From contig OZ245051.1 in the NCBI GenBank assembly GCA_965224515.1, positions 1,798,001 to 1,862,000 of the forward strand: a stretch of DNA of 64,000 nucleotides, given 5' to 3'. The DNA is from Sedimenticola_A sp040506425 (GTDB lineage Bacteria; Pseudomonadota; Gammaproteobacteria; Chromatiales; Chromatiaceae). Shown piece by piece: positions 50,795 through 59,013 of the stretch (its first letter is position 1; each line of letters begins with the position of its first letter). A model generated the notes under the pieces. It ran no database searches and was not told where the DNA came from. It was given only the letters and a program-made list of their open reading frames with translations. A program made the position numbers and the translations under genes.

Positions 50795-51195
50795 TAGACA
50801 TTCCTGGCCTTTTTAATTACTGGGTGGTCGTGTTCCTGATGATGGCCGGCTTTTATGTGGTCATTTCACAGGGCAACCTGGTGAAGAAACTGGTGGGACT
50901 CGGGCTTTTCCAGGCATCCGTATTCATTCTCTATATCACTATGGGCAAGATAAGCGGTGGCCAGGCCCCCATCGCCGTAGAAGGCGTAACGGCCTATTCC
51001 AATCCATTGCCACATGTTCTGATCCTTACGGCAATCGTCGTTGGTGTTGCCACCACGGCCGTAGGGCTTGCGCTGGTGGTTCGAATCTACGAGGCATACG
51101 GCAGCGTGGAGGAAGACGATATTCACGAGCTGGATCTGGCTGAGGACGATATTTCAGAGGCTCAGCCATTCGCTGAGGAAGAGGGTAAGCAGTAG
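50791..51195 (+). CDS. mrpC: Mrp antiporter subunit C (NuoK-like)
   Basis: A 134-residue three-helix protein of the MrpC/NuoK family, with a GTG start overlapping the preceding stop by 4 bases. GLGLFQASVFILYITMG carries the conserved position of the membrane Glu region; PLPHVLILTAIVVGVATTAVGLALV is the family core. An acidic C-terminal tail (DDIHELDLAEDDISEAQPF) is longer than usual. It overlaps mrpD1 by one base. Confidence 0.92.
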   Translation: MIDIPGLFNYWVVVFLMMAGFYVVISQGNLVKKLVGLGLFQASVFILYITMGKISGGQAPIAVEGVTAYSNPLPHVLILTAIVVGVATTAVGLALVVRIYEAYGSVEEDDIHELDLAEDDISEAQPFAEEEGKQ

Positions 51196-52676
51196 TGAGT
51201 GTAATAGAACATCTGCCCGTTCTAGTGGTCATTATTCCGCTACTGACAGCACCGATGTGTGTGTTGTTGGACCGGCCGCGCTTGGCCTGGCTTGCCGCTT
51301 TGGCATCGTCCTTGTTGAGCTTTGCTGCAGCAGCCGGTCTCGTAGCGCATGTCTCGGCCACAGGCCCTGTCAGCTACCTGCTGGGTGGTTGGGACGCCCC
51401 CTGGGGTATCGAATATCGTATCGATATACTCGCCTCCTATGTGTTGTTGATTGTCACGGCAATGGCTGCGCTGGTACTGCTTTCGGCCAAGGAGAGCGTG
51501 CAAAAAGAGATACCTGAAGCGAGTATCTCCCGATTCTATGCGGCTTTCATGCTCGCCTTTGCCGGTCTGGCCGGTATTGTCGCTACCGGTGACGCGTTCA
51601 ACGTCTTTGTCTTCCTGGAGGTTTCATCCCTTGCCACCTATGCCCTGATCAGCATGGGCAAAGATCGCAGGGCCTTGAATGCGGCTTTCACCTACCTGGT
51701 GATGGGCACCATCGGCGCCACCTTCATTCTGATCGGTATCGGTTTCCTTTATATGATGACCGGCACCCTCAATATGGCCGATCTGGCCGCACGCCTCCCA
51801 GAGGTGGCGGACTCCCGTACCGTGCGTGCCGGCTTTGCTTTCCTGACCGTTGGTATCGGCCTGAAACTCGCTCTGTTTCCGCTGCACCTGTGGCTGCCCA
51901 ACGCTTACGCTTATGCCCCCTCGGTCGTCACCACATTTCTGGCGGCAACGGCCACCAAGGTTGCGGTATATCTACTGCTGCGTTTTATGCTGCAGATCTT
52001 CGGTATCGATTTCTCCCTGGGTCTGATGCCGTTGGACTCTCTGCTGCTGGTACTTGGTTCGATCGGTATTCTCTCCGCCTCCATGGTGGCGGTGTATCAG
52101 GGCAACATCAAGCGCCTGTTTGCCTACTCGAGTGTTGCGCAGATCAGCTACATGGTCCTGGGTGTTGGCCTGGCCTCTGCCACTGGTGTCATGTCGGCCA
52201 TTCTGCACCTTTTCAACCATGCGTTGATGAAAGGGGCTCTGTTCCTTGCCCTGGGCGCTATTGCCTATCGTATCGGGTCCACCACTATCCGGGATTTCTC
52301 CGGGTTGGGCCGGACCATGCCATGGACCATGGCGGGCATCGTGCTGGGTGGTCTCAGCCTCATTGGGGTTCCGGGCACCGTCGGATTTATCAGCAAGTGG
52401 TTCTTGGTGCTGGCTACGTTGGAGCAGGGGCTGTGGCCTGTGGCGTTGCTGGTTCTGATCGGTTCCATCCTGGCTGTCGTCTATGTCTGGAAACTGGTGG
52501 AAGCAGCCTACTTCGGCACCCCTGACAGCAATCGCGAAATCAGAGAGGCCCCCTTGTCAATGCTTATCCCGATGTGGACCCTGGTGGCGGCGAATGTCTA
52601 TTTCGGCATTCACACCGACCTGAGTGTAGGGCTGGCAAGCCGCGCTGCAGCCGCACTGACTGGAGGTGCAGGATGA
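51195..52676 (+). CDS. mrpD: Mrp antiporter subunit D, copy 1 (proton-translocating NuoM/N type)
   Basis: A 493-residue protein with about 14 helices, one of three antiporter-type subunits here. The proton-path residues typical of MrpD/NuoN are present: Glu in VFVFLEVSSLATYAL (TM5), Lys in IGLKLALFPLHLWLPNAY (TM7), and the later Lys of FISKWFLVLATL. GTG start overlaps mrpC. TGA/ATG overlap with copy 2. Confidence 0.93.
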   Translation: MSVIEHLPVLVVIIPLLTAPMCVLLDRPRLAWLAALASSLLSFAAAAGLVAHVSATGPVSYLLGGWDAPWGIEYRIDILASYVLLIVTAMAALVLLSAKESVQKEIPEASISRFYAAFMLAFAGLAGIVATGDAFNVFVFLEVSSLATYALISMGKDRRALNAAFTYLVMGTIGATFILIGIGFLYMMTGTLNMADLAARLPEVADSRTVRAGFAFLTVGIGLKLALFPLHLWLPNAYAYAPSVVTTFLAATATKVAVYLLLRFMLQIFGIDFSLGLMPLDSLLLVLGSIGILSASMVAVYQGNIKRLFAYSSVAQISYMVLGVGLASATGVMSAILHLFNHALMKGALFLALGAIAYRIGSTTIRDFSGLGRTMPWTMAGIVLGGLSLIGVPGTVGFISKWFLVLATLEQGLWPVALLVLIGSILAVVYVWKLVEAAYFGTPDSNREIREAPLSMLIPMWTLVAANVYFGIHTDLSVGLASRAAAALTGGAG

Positions 52677-54139
52677 GTGAGTTGCAACTACTCACCTGGA
52701 TCCCGCTGGTGCCACTGCTGGCCGCTGTCGGGGTTGTCGTCACAGGCAAGTCACCCAACCTTCGTGAGGCGGTAACCATTATCTCCGGCGTTATTCTATT
52801 TGCGCTGGTTGCCACACTTGGCTCAAATGCCGACTGGGCTAATTCCTCTACCCTGGTGCTGGCCGAACCCCTGCCTGGCGTGGCGCTGGCCTTTGAACTT
52901 GAGCCCCTGGGCCTGCTGTTCGCCATGGTGGCCAGTTTTCTGTGGCCGGTGACGACGGTTTACGCCATCGGCTACATGCGCAGTCACAATGAAGATAACC
53001 AGACACGCTTCTATGCCGCGTTTGCCGTATCCATCGCGGCGGTTATGGGCATAGCCCTGTCGGCCAATATGCTGACCCTGTTTCTGTTTTACGAAATTCT
53101 CACCCTTGCCACCTATCCTTTGGTGACCCACGCAGGCAACGACAAGGCACGCCATGCCGGCCGTATCTATCTGGGCATACTCATAGGTACATCCGTCGTC
53201 TTCCTGCTGCTTGCCATGATCTGGACCTGGCACATCGCCGGTACGCTGGATTTCACATCAGGCGGCGTCTTTCCTGAGGGCACAGACACAGTGGTGTTGA
53301 GTGTGCTGCTTGTGCTCTATGTTTTCGGAACCGGCAAGGCGGCGGTGATGCCGTTCCATCGCTGGCTTCCTGCCGCCATGGTCGCACCGACACCGGTATC
53401 CGCCCTGCTGCACGCGGTTGCGGTGGTCAAGGCGGGCGTGTTCACGATTCTCAAGGTCAGTGTCTATATCTTTGGTATAGACACTATCGCCGACCTTGCC
53501 GTGGCGGACTGGCTGGCGGGATTGGCGGCATTGACCATTCTGCTGGCATCCCTGGTTGCCATGACCAAGGATAATCTGAAGGCGAGACTGGCCTATTCGA
53601 CGGTCAGCCAGTTGGGCTATATCGTGCTGGGAGCGATGCTGGGTGTTGCTGCAGGTGTTGTGGGGGGCGGCATGCATATCGCCATGCATGCCTTTGGTAA
53701 AATCACCCTGTTTTTCTGTGCAGGCGCCATCATGGTCGCAGCGCACAAGACCAAGGTCAGCGAGTTGAACGGTCTGGGCCGGCGTATGCCGCTGACCATG
53801 CTGGCGTTTCTTATCGGCGCACTCTCCATCGTCGGTCTGCCGCCTTTTGGTGGAACCTGGAGCAAGTGGATGCTGGTGCAGGGCACCCTGGATGCCGGCA
53901 TCTGGATGCTGACGGCGGTGCTGCTGCTGAGCTCGCTGCTCAACGTGGCCTACCTGGTGGTCATCCCCGTGCGCAGTTTCTTCACCGAGCCGGCCGAACC
54001 AGCAGAAGGGGTTAAAGAGGCTCCGCTGGCCAGCCTGCTGGCTATCGGGGTGGTGGTGACAGGTTGTCTTCTGCTGTTCCTCTGGCCTGAGCCTATCTAC
54101 CAGCTAATGGATAACTTAGTGCCTGTTAACACTAATTGA
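52673..54139 (+). CDS. Mrp antiporter subunit D, copy 2; C-terminus supplied by a MITE
   Basis: A 488-residue antiporter-type subunit from the ATG at 52673, which overlaps the stop of copy 1 (ATGA). The TM5 Glu (LFLFYEILTLATYPLV) and TM7 Lys (GTGKAAVMPFHRWLPAAM), with the typical PTPVSALLHAVAVVKAGVF stretch, are present, as is the TM12-type Lys of GTWSKWMLV. The last six residues (VPVNTN) and the stop codon are encoded by the left arm of the palindromic element at 54117, so the true C-terminus was replaced or shortened by its insertion. Confidence 0.92.
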   Translation: MSELQLLTWIPLVPLLAAVGVVVTGKSPNLREAVTIISGVILFALVATLGSNADWANSSTLVLAEPLPGVALAFELEPLGLLFAMVASFLWPVTTVYAIGYMRSHNEDNQTRFYAAFAVSIAAVMGIALSANMLTLFLFYEILTLATYPLVTHAGNDKARHAGRIYLGILIGTSVVFLLLAMIWTWHIAGTLDFTSGGVFPEGTDTVVLSVLLVLYVFGTGKAAVMPFHRWLPAAMVAPTPVSALLHAVAVVKAGVFTILKVSVYIFGIDTIADLAVADWLAGLAALTILLASLVAMTKDNLKARLAYSTVSQLGYIVLGAMLGVAAGVVGGGMHIAMHAFGKITLFFCAGAIMVAAHKTKVSELNGLGRRMPLTMLAFLIGALSIVGLPPFGGTWSKWMLVQGTLDAGIWMLTAVLLLSSLLNVAYLVVIPVRSFFTEPAEPAEGVKEAPLASLLAIGVVVTGCLLLFLWPEPIYQLMDNLVPVNTN

Positions 54140-54384
54140 ATGATGCCTGCTGAGGCCATTTTTTTGCTCAGCAAGGCAGAAGGAGTGCAGTGTATGCGCA
54201 TACATAAACGACTGATAACGCCGCTGAGCGGAAAAATGGCCTCAGCCCTTCGGGTTGCCCCTGAAAAATCGCCATTCGGCGTTGCTCGTTGCTCATTTGG
54301 AATAACCAAACTACGCGCCTCGCGCCTTGCCTGGCGTTTTTTCAGGGACAACAGGCACTATTCAATTAGTGTTAACAGGCACTA
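54117..54384. mobile_element. 268-base nested-palindrome MITE inside the mrp operon
   Basis: Outer inverted repeats of 25 bases (TAGTGCCTGTTAACACTAAT + TGAAT and its complement) begin and end with TA, so a TA target duplication is possible. Inside are a second perfect-to-near pair of 24-base arms (GCTGAGGCCATTTTTTTGCT + CAGC at 54149-54172, and 54223-54246), a third (TTGCCCCTGAAAAATCGCC / GGCGTTTTTTCAGGGACAA at 54255-54273 and 54333-54351), and the palindrome TGTATGCGCATACA. No coding capacity. It separates copy 2 from the small membrane protein gene, which starts 6 bases past its right end. Confidence 0.85.
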
Positions 54385-54389
54385 GTCCA

Positions 54390-54695
54390 ATGAGTTCGCA
54401 AGAGAGCAAGAAATACCTGTTCGACAATCCGCGCAATGTGCGCCTGGTTGTACGCGCTTTGCTAGTCAGTTGCGTTCTGCTTGTGGGATTGGACCTGGTG
54501 CTTCATCGTCATGCGGCACATCCCTGGGAAGAGATGTTTGCCTTCTATGCGGTGTATGGTTTCGTTGCCTGTGTGCTGCTGGTCCTGCTGGCCAAGGAGA
54601 TGCGCAAACTGGTGATGCGTGACGAGCGTTACTTTGGCGATGAGCCCGCTGGACCTGAAGATGAGAGCCCGAAGCAGGAGGGTCGGCATGATTGA
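54390..54695 (+). CDS. Small two-helix membrane protein of the mrp operon
   Basis: A 101-residue protein with two hydrophobic helices (ALLVSCVLLVGLDLVLH, residues 20-36, and FYAVYGFVACVLLVLLAKEM, 47-66) and a charged C-terminus ending DEPAGPEDESPKQEGRHD. I do not recognise the family. Its stop overlaps the start of the third antiporter subunit (ATGA-like spacing), so it is part of the operon and may be an accessory subunit. The start ATG lies 6 bases after the MITE, so its ribosome site is AGTCCA-like and weak. Confidence 0.8.
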   Translation: MSSQESKKYLFDNPRNVRLVVRALLVSCVLLVGLDLVLHRHAAHPWEEMFAFYAVYGFVACVLLVLLAKEMRKLVMRDERYFGDEPAGPEDESPKQEGRHD

Positions 54696-56382
54696 GTTGT
54701 GGCCTGCTCTGCCCCTGTTCCTCGGTGCCCTACTGGCGGGCGTTACCCGCGGACAGCTGCGCGCTATCGTTATGTTGGCCGCGCCTCTGTTGGGCGCTTA
54801 CGGTGTCTATCAGCTCGAACCGGGCATGACCTTCACCTTCTCGCTGATGGGGTTCGAACTGACCCCGCTGCGGGTCGATAGGCTCTCCATACTGTTCGGC
54901 TACCTGTTTCACCTGGCCGCCTTTATTGGCGTGATCTATGCGCTGCATGTGAAAGACCGGATGCAGGATGTGGCGGCCCTGGCCTATGCGGGCAGTGCCA
55001 TCGGTGCCGTGTTTGCCGGTGACCTGTTGACGCTGTTTGTCTATTGGGAGCTGCTGGCAGTTACCTCGGCCGTCCTGGTCTTTGCGCGGCGCAATGAGCG
55101 TTCACTGAAGGCCGGCATGCGATACCTGGTCATGCAGATCGGTTCCGGCGTGCTGCTGTTGGCCGGCGCCATCATGTATGCCAATGCAGGCAACGGGCTA
55201 TCCTTCGATTTCATCGGTCTGGACGCGCCTGGTGGATGGCTGATCTTTATCGCCTTCGGCATCAAGGCCGCCTTCCCGATGTTGCACGGCTGGCTCACCG
55301 ACGCCTATCCGGAAGCCACGCCTACCGGCACGGTATTTCTGAGCGCGTTCACCACCAAGGTCGCCATCTATGCGTTGGCCCGAGGGTTCCCCGGCACCGA
55401 ACTTCTGATTACCATCGGCGCACTGATGACCTGTTTCCCGATCTTCTACGCTGTGATCGAGAACGACCTGCGTCGGGTACTGGCCTATAGCCTGATCAAC
55501 CAGCTGGGCTTCATGGTGGTCGGTATCGGTATCGGAACCGAACTCGCGCTCAACGGTGCGGTTGCCCACGCCTTCAACGATGTCATCTTCAAAGGCTTGT
55601 TGATGATGAGCATGGGGGCGGTACTGCATGTCACCGGGGAGATGCGGGGCTCAGAACTCGGCGGCCTCTACAAGAAGATGCCGAAAACCGCGATTCTGTG
55701 CATGGTGGGTGCTGCATCCATTTCGGCATTCCCGCTGTTCAGTGGCTTTGTCAGTAAATCGATGGTGGTCAGTGCGGCCATCCAGGAGGGGCATACCCTG
55801 GTCTGGTTGGCACTGCTGTTTGCGTCGGCGGGCGTGTTCCATCATGCGGGTATCAAGATTCCGTTCTTTGCATTCTTCCACCACGATTCACGTTATGTGG
55901 AGAAAGCCCACGAAGCGCCCACCAATATGCTGATCGCCATGACCATCGCGGCGGTTCTTTGTGTCGGTATCGGTAGTTTTCCTACATTCCTCTATTCATT
56001 GTTGCCATATGGCACGGATTACTCAGCTTACGATGTAAGCCATGTGTTGGCACAGATGCAGCTGCTGGCCTTCTCGGCCCTGGCCTTTGCCTGGCTGAAA
56101 CTGGCACATATCTACCCACCCGAGCTCAAGTCCGTGAACCTGGATGCGGAGTGGCTCTACCGGCGCGTGGTGCCCGATTTCGTGCGTTCATTGATGGCCA
56201 GGCTGGCGCCGATTGATCGCGCGGTACGCAAACAGGGGCTGGCCCTTGTTGACCTGGGATTGCAGGGTCTCGCACGTCACCATGGCTCTTATGGCGTTCT
56301 GGCCAGATCCTGGCCCACAGGCAGTATGGTGATATGGGTCGCCGTGCTGCTCGGTTTGTCCCTTATCCTTTACTATCTGTAG
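54688..56382 (+). CDS. Mrp-type antiporter subunit D, copy 3
   Basis: A 564-residue antiporter-type subunit beginning MIELWPALPLFLGALLAGVT at the ATG at 54688, overlapping the preceding stop by 8 bases. Proton-channel residues are in FVYWELLAVTSAVLVF (TM5 Glu), GIKAAFPMLHGWLTDAYPEATPT (TM7 Lys and His), and FSGFVSKSMVVS (TM12-type Lys). The C-terminal 100 residues carry an extra amphipathic stretch (DAEWLYRRVVPDFVRSLMARL) and a final helix, like the long lateral-helix end of NuoL/MrpA. It may therefore act as the MrpA-like subunit that the operon otherwise lacks. Confidence 0.9.
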   Translation: MIELWPALPLFLGALLAGVTRGQLRAIVMLAAPLLGAYGVYQLEPGMTFTFSLMGFELTPLRVDRLSILFGYLFHLAAFIGVIYALHVKDRMQDVAALAYAGSAIGAVFAGDLLTLFVYWELLAVTSAVLVFARRNERSLKAGMRYLVMQIGSGVLLLAGAIMYANAGNGLSFDFIGLDAPGGWLIFIAFGIKAAFPMLHGWLTDAYPEATPTGTVFLSAFTTKVAIYALARGFPGTELLITIGALMTCFPIFYAVIENDLRRVLAYSLINQLGFMVVGIGIGTELALNGAVAHAFNDVIFKGLLMMSMGAVLHVTGEMRGSELGGLYKKMPKTAILCMVGAASISAFPLFSGFVSKSMVVSAAIQEGHTLVWLALLFASAGVFHHAGIKIPFFAFFHHDSRYVEKAHEAPTNMLIAMTIAAVLCVGIGSFPTFLYSLLPYGTDYSAYDVSHVLAQMQLLAFSALAFAWLKLAHIYPPELKSVNLDAEWLYRRVVPDFVRSLMARLAPIDRAVRKQGLALVDLGLQGLARHHGSYGVLARSWPTGSMVIWVAVLLGLSLILYYL

Positions 56383-56467
56383 CTCCTTGCCGCTGGAGTG
56401 AAGTCAATGCGCTCCCAGAGGGAACTGGGGCGTCAATTCTCCTTTTTTGTCCCGTTTCTGCTCTGTT

Positions 56468-56794
56468 GAGAGCGTATTAACCCGGTGACCAAATAGATAG
56501 GTTCAGCCACTGTGTGCTTGCCTGCGATAAGGCATCAAAATGCCGCTGCAGCCCTTCTACAGCAAGGTTTGATAACGTAGCTTGCGGGCAAGCACACAGT
56601 GGCCTGTTTTTGGTGCTTCAAGCATGGCCTTACTTTGCGTTGTAGCTCTCGGCAACTGCTCCTGCGTTGATCTACCTCCTGCATCCGTGCAGTCGTTGCC
56701 AATGGAGCAACCATTAGCTGCGAACTACGCCTTGATCAAGTCCATGCTTGAAGCACTGAACTCAATCTATTTGGTCGCCGGGTTAATAATTCTC
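56468..56794. mobile_element. 327-base nested inverted-repeat element upstream of nhaD
   Basis: Outer arms (GAGAGCGTATTAACCCGGTG + ACCAAATAGAT..GTTCAG at 56468-56505, and the complement at 56757-56794) are about 38 bases with some mismatches. Inner arms GCCACTGTGTGCTTGCCTGC (56506-56525) and its complement at 56584-56603 are 19/20 perfect, and GTGCTTCAAGCATGG/CCATGCTTGAAGCAC forms a third pair near 56611-56625 and 56740-56754. No coding capacity. The 568-base gap between copy 3 and nhaD otherwise holds only the nhaD promoter region after 56800. Confidence 0.8.
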
Positions 56795-56950
56795 GTTAGC
56801 AGATTTCCCGGCCTGCCAGCTCCGATCCCTTAAGTCTCCAGATTGATGGTCTATAGTTTCTATGTGAACTGTCGCCAGTAGGGGCAGGTATTGTGGTTTT
56901 TTTAGCAGTAGCCACGGGGTGCTTTAAAAGAAACATAAGGAACCTAGACG

Positions 56951-58468
56951 ATGGATGGTAAGAGTATATCTGGCGGGGCAGGTAAAAGTTTTTTACGTGA
57001 TCAGGGGCGTTTCGGGCTGTGGGCGACCATCCTGGCACTCTTTCTTTTATTGCCCGGTTTGACCTTTGCGGCGGGTGATGGTGGTGGCGGACACAGTTTC
57101 ACCTCTCATTGGATCGGTATCGTCTGTGTGATTATCTTTGTTGCCGCCTACTCGTTGGTGATTGCCGAAGAGACGCTGCATCTCAGGAAATCCAAGCCGG
57201 TCATGGTGGCTGCCGGCGTGATTTGGGGACTGGTCGCCGTTGCCTATATTTCTGTGGGCGACACCCAAACGGCCGAGCATGCAGTACGCCACAACCTGCT
57301 GGAGTTTGCCGAACTATTCCTGTTCCTGCTGGCGGCGATGACCTACATCAACACCATGGAAGAGCGTGGTGTGTTTGACGTGCTGCGTGTCTGGCTGGTT
57401 AACAAGGGGTTCTCATTCCGGGCTATTTTCTGGCTGACCGGTATTCTGGCGTTCTTTATCTCCCCGATCGCCGACAACCTGACCACAGCCCTGCTGATGG
57501 CCACGGTGGCCATGGCCGTGGGCGGTGCCAATACCCGGTTTGTCGCGCTGGCCTGTATCAATATCGTGGTGGCAGCCAATGCCGGGGGTGCCTTCAGTCC
57601 GTTCGGTGACATCACCACCCTGATGGTGTGGCAGAAGGGCATTGTCCAGTTCCAGGAATTCTTTGTGCTGTTCGCACCCTCCCTGGTGAACTGGCTGGTG
57701 CCAGCGGTGATCATGTCCCTGACCATTCCCAATGAGAAGCCGGAGGCTCACCATGAGGAGGCCCGATTGCGCCACGGGGCCTGGATTGTGGTGGGCTTGT
57801 TCATTGTGACGATTGCAATGGCAGTTTCTGCCCACAACTTCCTGCATATGCCTCCTGTACTGGGCATGATGACCGGTTTGGGGATTCTCAAGCTGTTCGG
57901 TTACTACCTGAATCGTCGTGATGCAGCTATGGTCGATGAAGATATGCGCAATAGAGAGTCACCGGCTGAGGGGGGGCTGGGGGAGCATGAACTGGAGGTT
58001 GATGATACTGGAGGTGGTCAGAGTGGGCACTACAATATCTTTAAGTCTCTGGAACGGGCCGAGTGGGATACCCTGATGTTCTTCTACGGCATCATCCTCT
58101 GTGTCGGTGGCCTCGGCAGCCTGGGCTATCTCGCCCTGGCCTCCGAAATCATGTACGTCGGTATGGGGGCTACTGGGGCCAATATCCTGGTCGGTGTGCT
58201 GTCTGCCCTGGTGGATAATATCCCGGTGATGTTCGCTGTGCTGGCGATGATGCCCGATATGTCCCATGGCCAGTGGCTGCTGGTCACCCTGACAGCCGGT
58301 GTGGGTGGTTCCATGCTCGCGATCGGCTCCGCTGCCGGTGTTGCGGTTATGGGGCAGGCCCGGGGTATTTACACCTTCTTCGCTCACCTTAAATGGTCAT
58401 GGGCGATTGCGCTTGGCTATGCAGCCAGTATCTGGGTTCACTTCCTGGTCAACGGGGATAAATTCTGA
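56951..58468 (+). CDS. nhaD: NhaD-type Na+/H+ antiporter
   Basis: A 505-residue inner-membrane protein of the ArsB/NhaD superfamily. A hydrophobic leader (LWATILALFLLLPGLTFAAG) may act as a cleaved signal or first helix. Family motifs are TLHLRKSKPVMVAAGVIWG, FLLAAMTYINTMEERGVFDVL, the ion-site SPIADNLTTALLM, NAGGAFSPFGDITTLMVW, and LSALVDNIPVMFAVLAMMP. An acidic cytoplasmic loop (VDEDMRNRESPAEGGLGEHE) lies mid-protein. It exports Na+ (or Li+) against H+, most active at alkaline pH in studied members. RBS AAGGAA upstream. Confidence 0.95.
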   Translation: MDGKSISGGAGKSFLRDQGRFGLWATILALFLLLPGLTFAAGDGGGGHSFTSHWIGIVCVIIFVAAYSLVIAEETLHLRKSKPVMVAAGVIWGLVAVAYISVGDTQTAEHAVRHNLLEFAELFLFLLAAMTYINTMEERGVFDVLRVWLVNKGFSFRAIFWLTGILAFFISPIADNLTTALLMATVAMAVGGANTRFVALACINIVVAANAGGAFSPFGDITTLMVWQKGIVQFQEFFVLFAPSLVNWLVPAVIMSLTIPNEKPEAHHEEARLRHGAWIVVGLFIVTIAMAVSAHNFLHMPPVLGMMTGLGILKLFGYYLNRRDAAMVDEDMRNRESPAEGGLGEHELEVDDTGGGQSGHYNIFKSLERAEWDTLMFFYGIILCVGGLGSLGYLALASEIMYVGMGATGANILVGVLSALVDNIPVMFAVLAMMPDMSHGQWLLVTLTAGVGGSMLAIGSAAGVAVMGQARGIYTFFAHLKWSWAIALGYAASIWVHFLVNGDKF

Positions 58469-58480
58469 GTGAACCATCAA

Positions 58481-58522
58481 GGGCATCAGTGTGGTGTTAA
58501 GCCACGCTGATGCCCTCTTTAA
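58481..58522 (+). terminator. Terminator after nhaD
   Basis: Stem GGGCATCAGTGTGG..CCACGCTGATGCCC (one G-T mismatch, 7-base loop), followed by TCTTTAATTT, 12 bases past the nhaD stop. A good intrinsic terminator despite the short T-run. Confidence 0.85.
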
Positions 58523-58526
58523 TTTA

Positions 58527-58590
58527 GACGCTGTCCCCGTTAAGTTTGGGTTTTGCAATAAACCTTTGGTTTTACGTAGGTCGGCCTTCA
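58527..58590. repeat. Decayed copy of the GGCGCTGTCC MITE
   Basis: GACGCTGTCCCCGTTAAGTT followed by TGGGTTTTGCAATAAACC and CGTAGGTCGG follows the left half of the element at 58837-58934 in order, with many mismatches. The right end is not recognised. It contains the GTCGGCCTTCAGGCCG hairpin. Confidence 0.5.
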
Positions 58591-58670
58591 GGCCGCCTCT
58601 TTTTCTCTCCCAAGAACTCAGTCTGCTCGAAGATTATATCGACCTGTTTCTCTTCCGGTTTATGAACTTA

Positions 58671-58736
58671 CTGTAGGAGCGAATTTATTCGCGATCCGGG
58701 CTTGTTTCGGTGCGCTTCGCAAACCGGCTCCTACAG
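58671..58736. repeat. Diverged REP hairpin, TAGGAGCG family
   Basis: CTGTAGGAGCGAATTTATTC pairs imperfectly with a right arm ending GGCTCCTACAG. Third family member after 31381-31450 and 36327-36390. Confidence 0.7.
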
Positions 58737-58836
58737 GTAACCCTTGTCGTGAAGCAGTAATGATGTACAGAGCCAAATTCCGGTTTAATGGTAAAGCTCA
58801 AAACGGGCACTATGGGTATAATCGGGTTAATAATTA

Positions 58837-58934
58837 GGCTCTGTCCTAGTTAAGTGTGGTTTTTTTAGTAAGCAATTGATTTACCGTAGGTCGGGCTCTA
58901 GGAATCAGTTTCAACACTTAATTAGGACAGCGCC
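58837..58934. mobile_element. 98-base MITE upstream of nhaA
   Basis: Terminal repeats GGCTCTGTCCTAGTTAAGTGT and ACACTTAATTAGGACAGCGCC match at 19 of 21 positions. Flanks share AATAATT on each side (about 58829-58835 and 58935-58941), a probable target duplication. No coding capacity. The 545-base gap nhaD-nhaA holds only this, a decayed copy at 58527 and the REP at 58671. Confidence 0.75.
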
Positions 58935-59013
58935 AATAATTGTGAGTCCCGGCTGTTTCAGGAAATTACAGCAGCCTGACGAAATAGCATTTAACCGAGA
59001 AAGTTGAGTTGTA

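Noticed and set aside
48740..56382. DAB-type (DabA/DabB) inorganic-carbon pump
   Set aside because: Antiporter-like D subunits are present, but no DabA (zinc-binding DUF2309) gene accompanies them in the window.
56582..56833. 83-codon frame before nhaD
   Set aside because: Lies across the nested inverted-repeat element and shows no protein-like conservation pattern.
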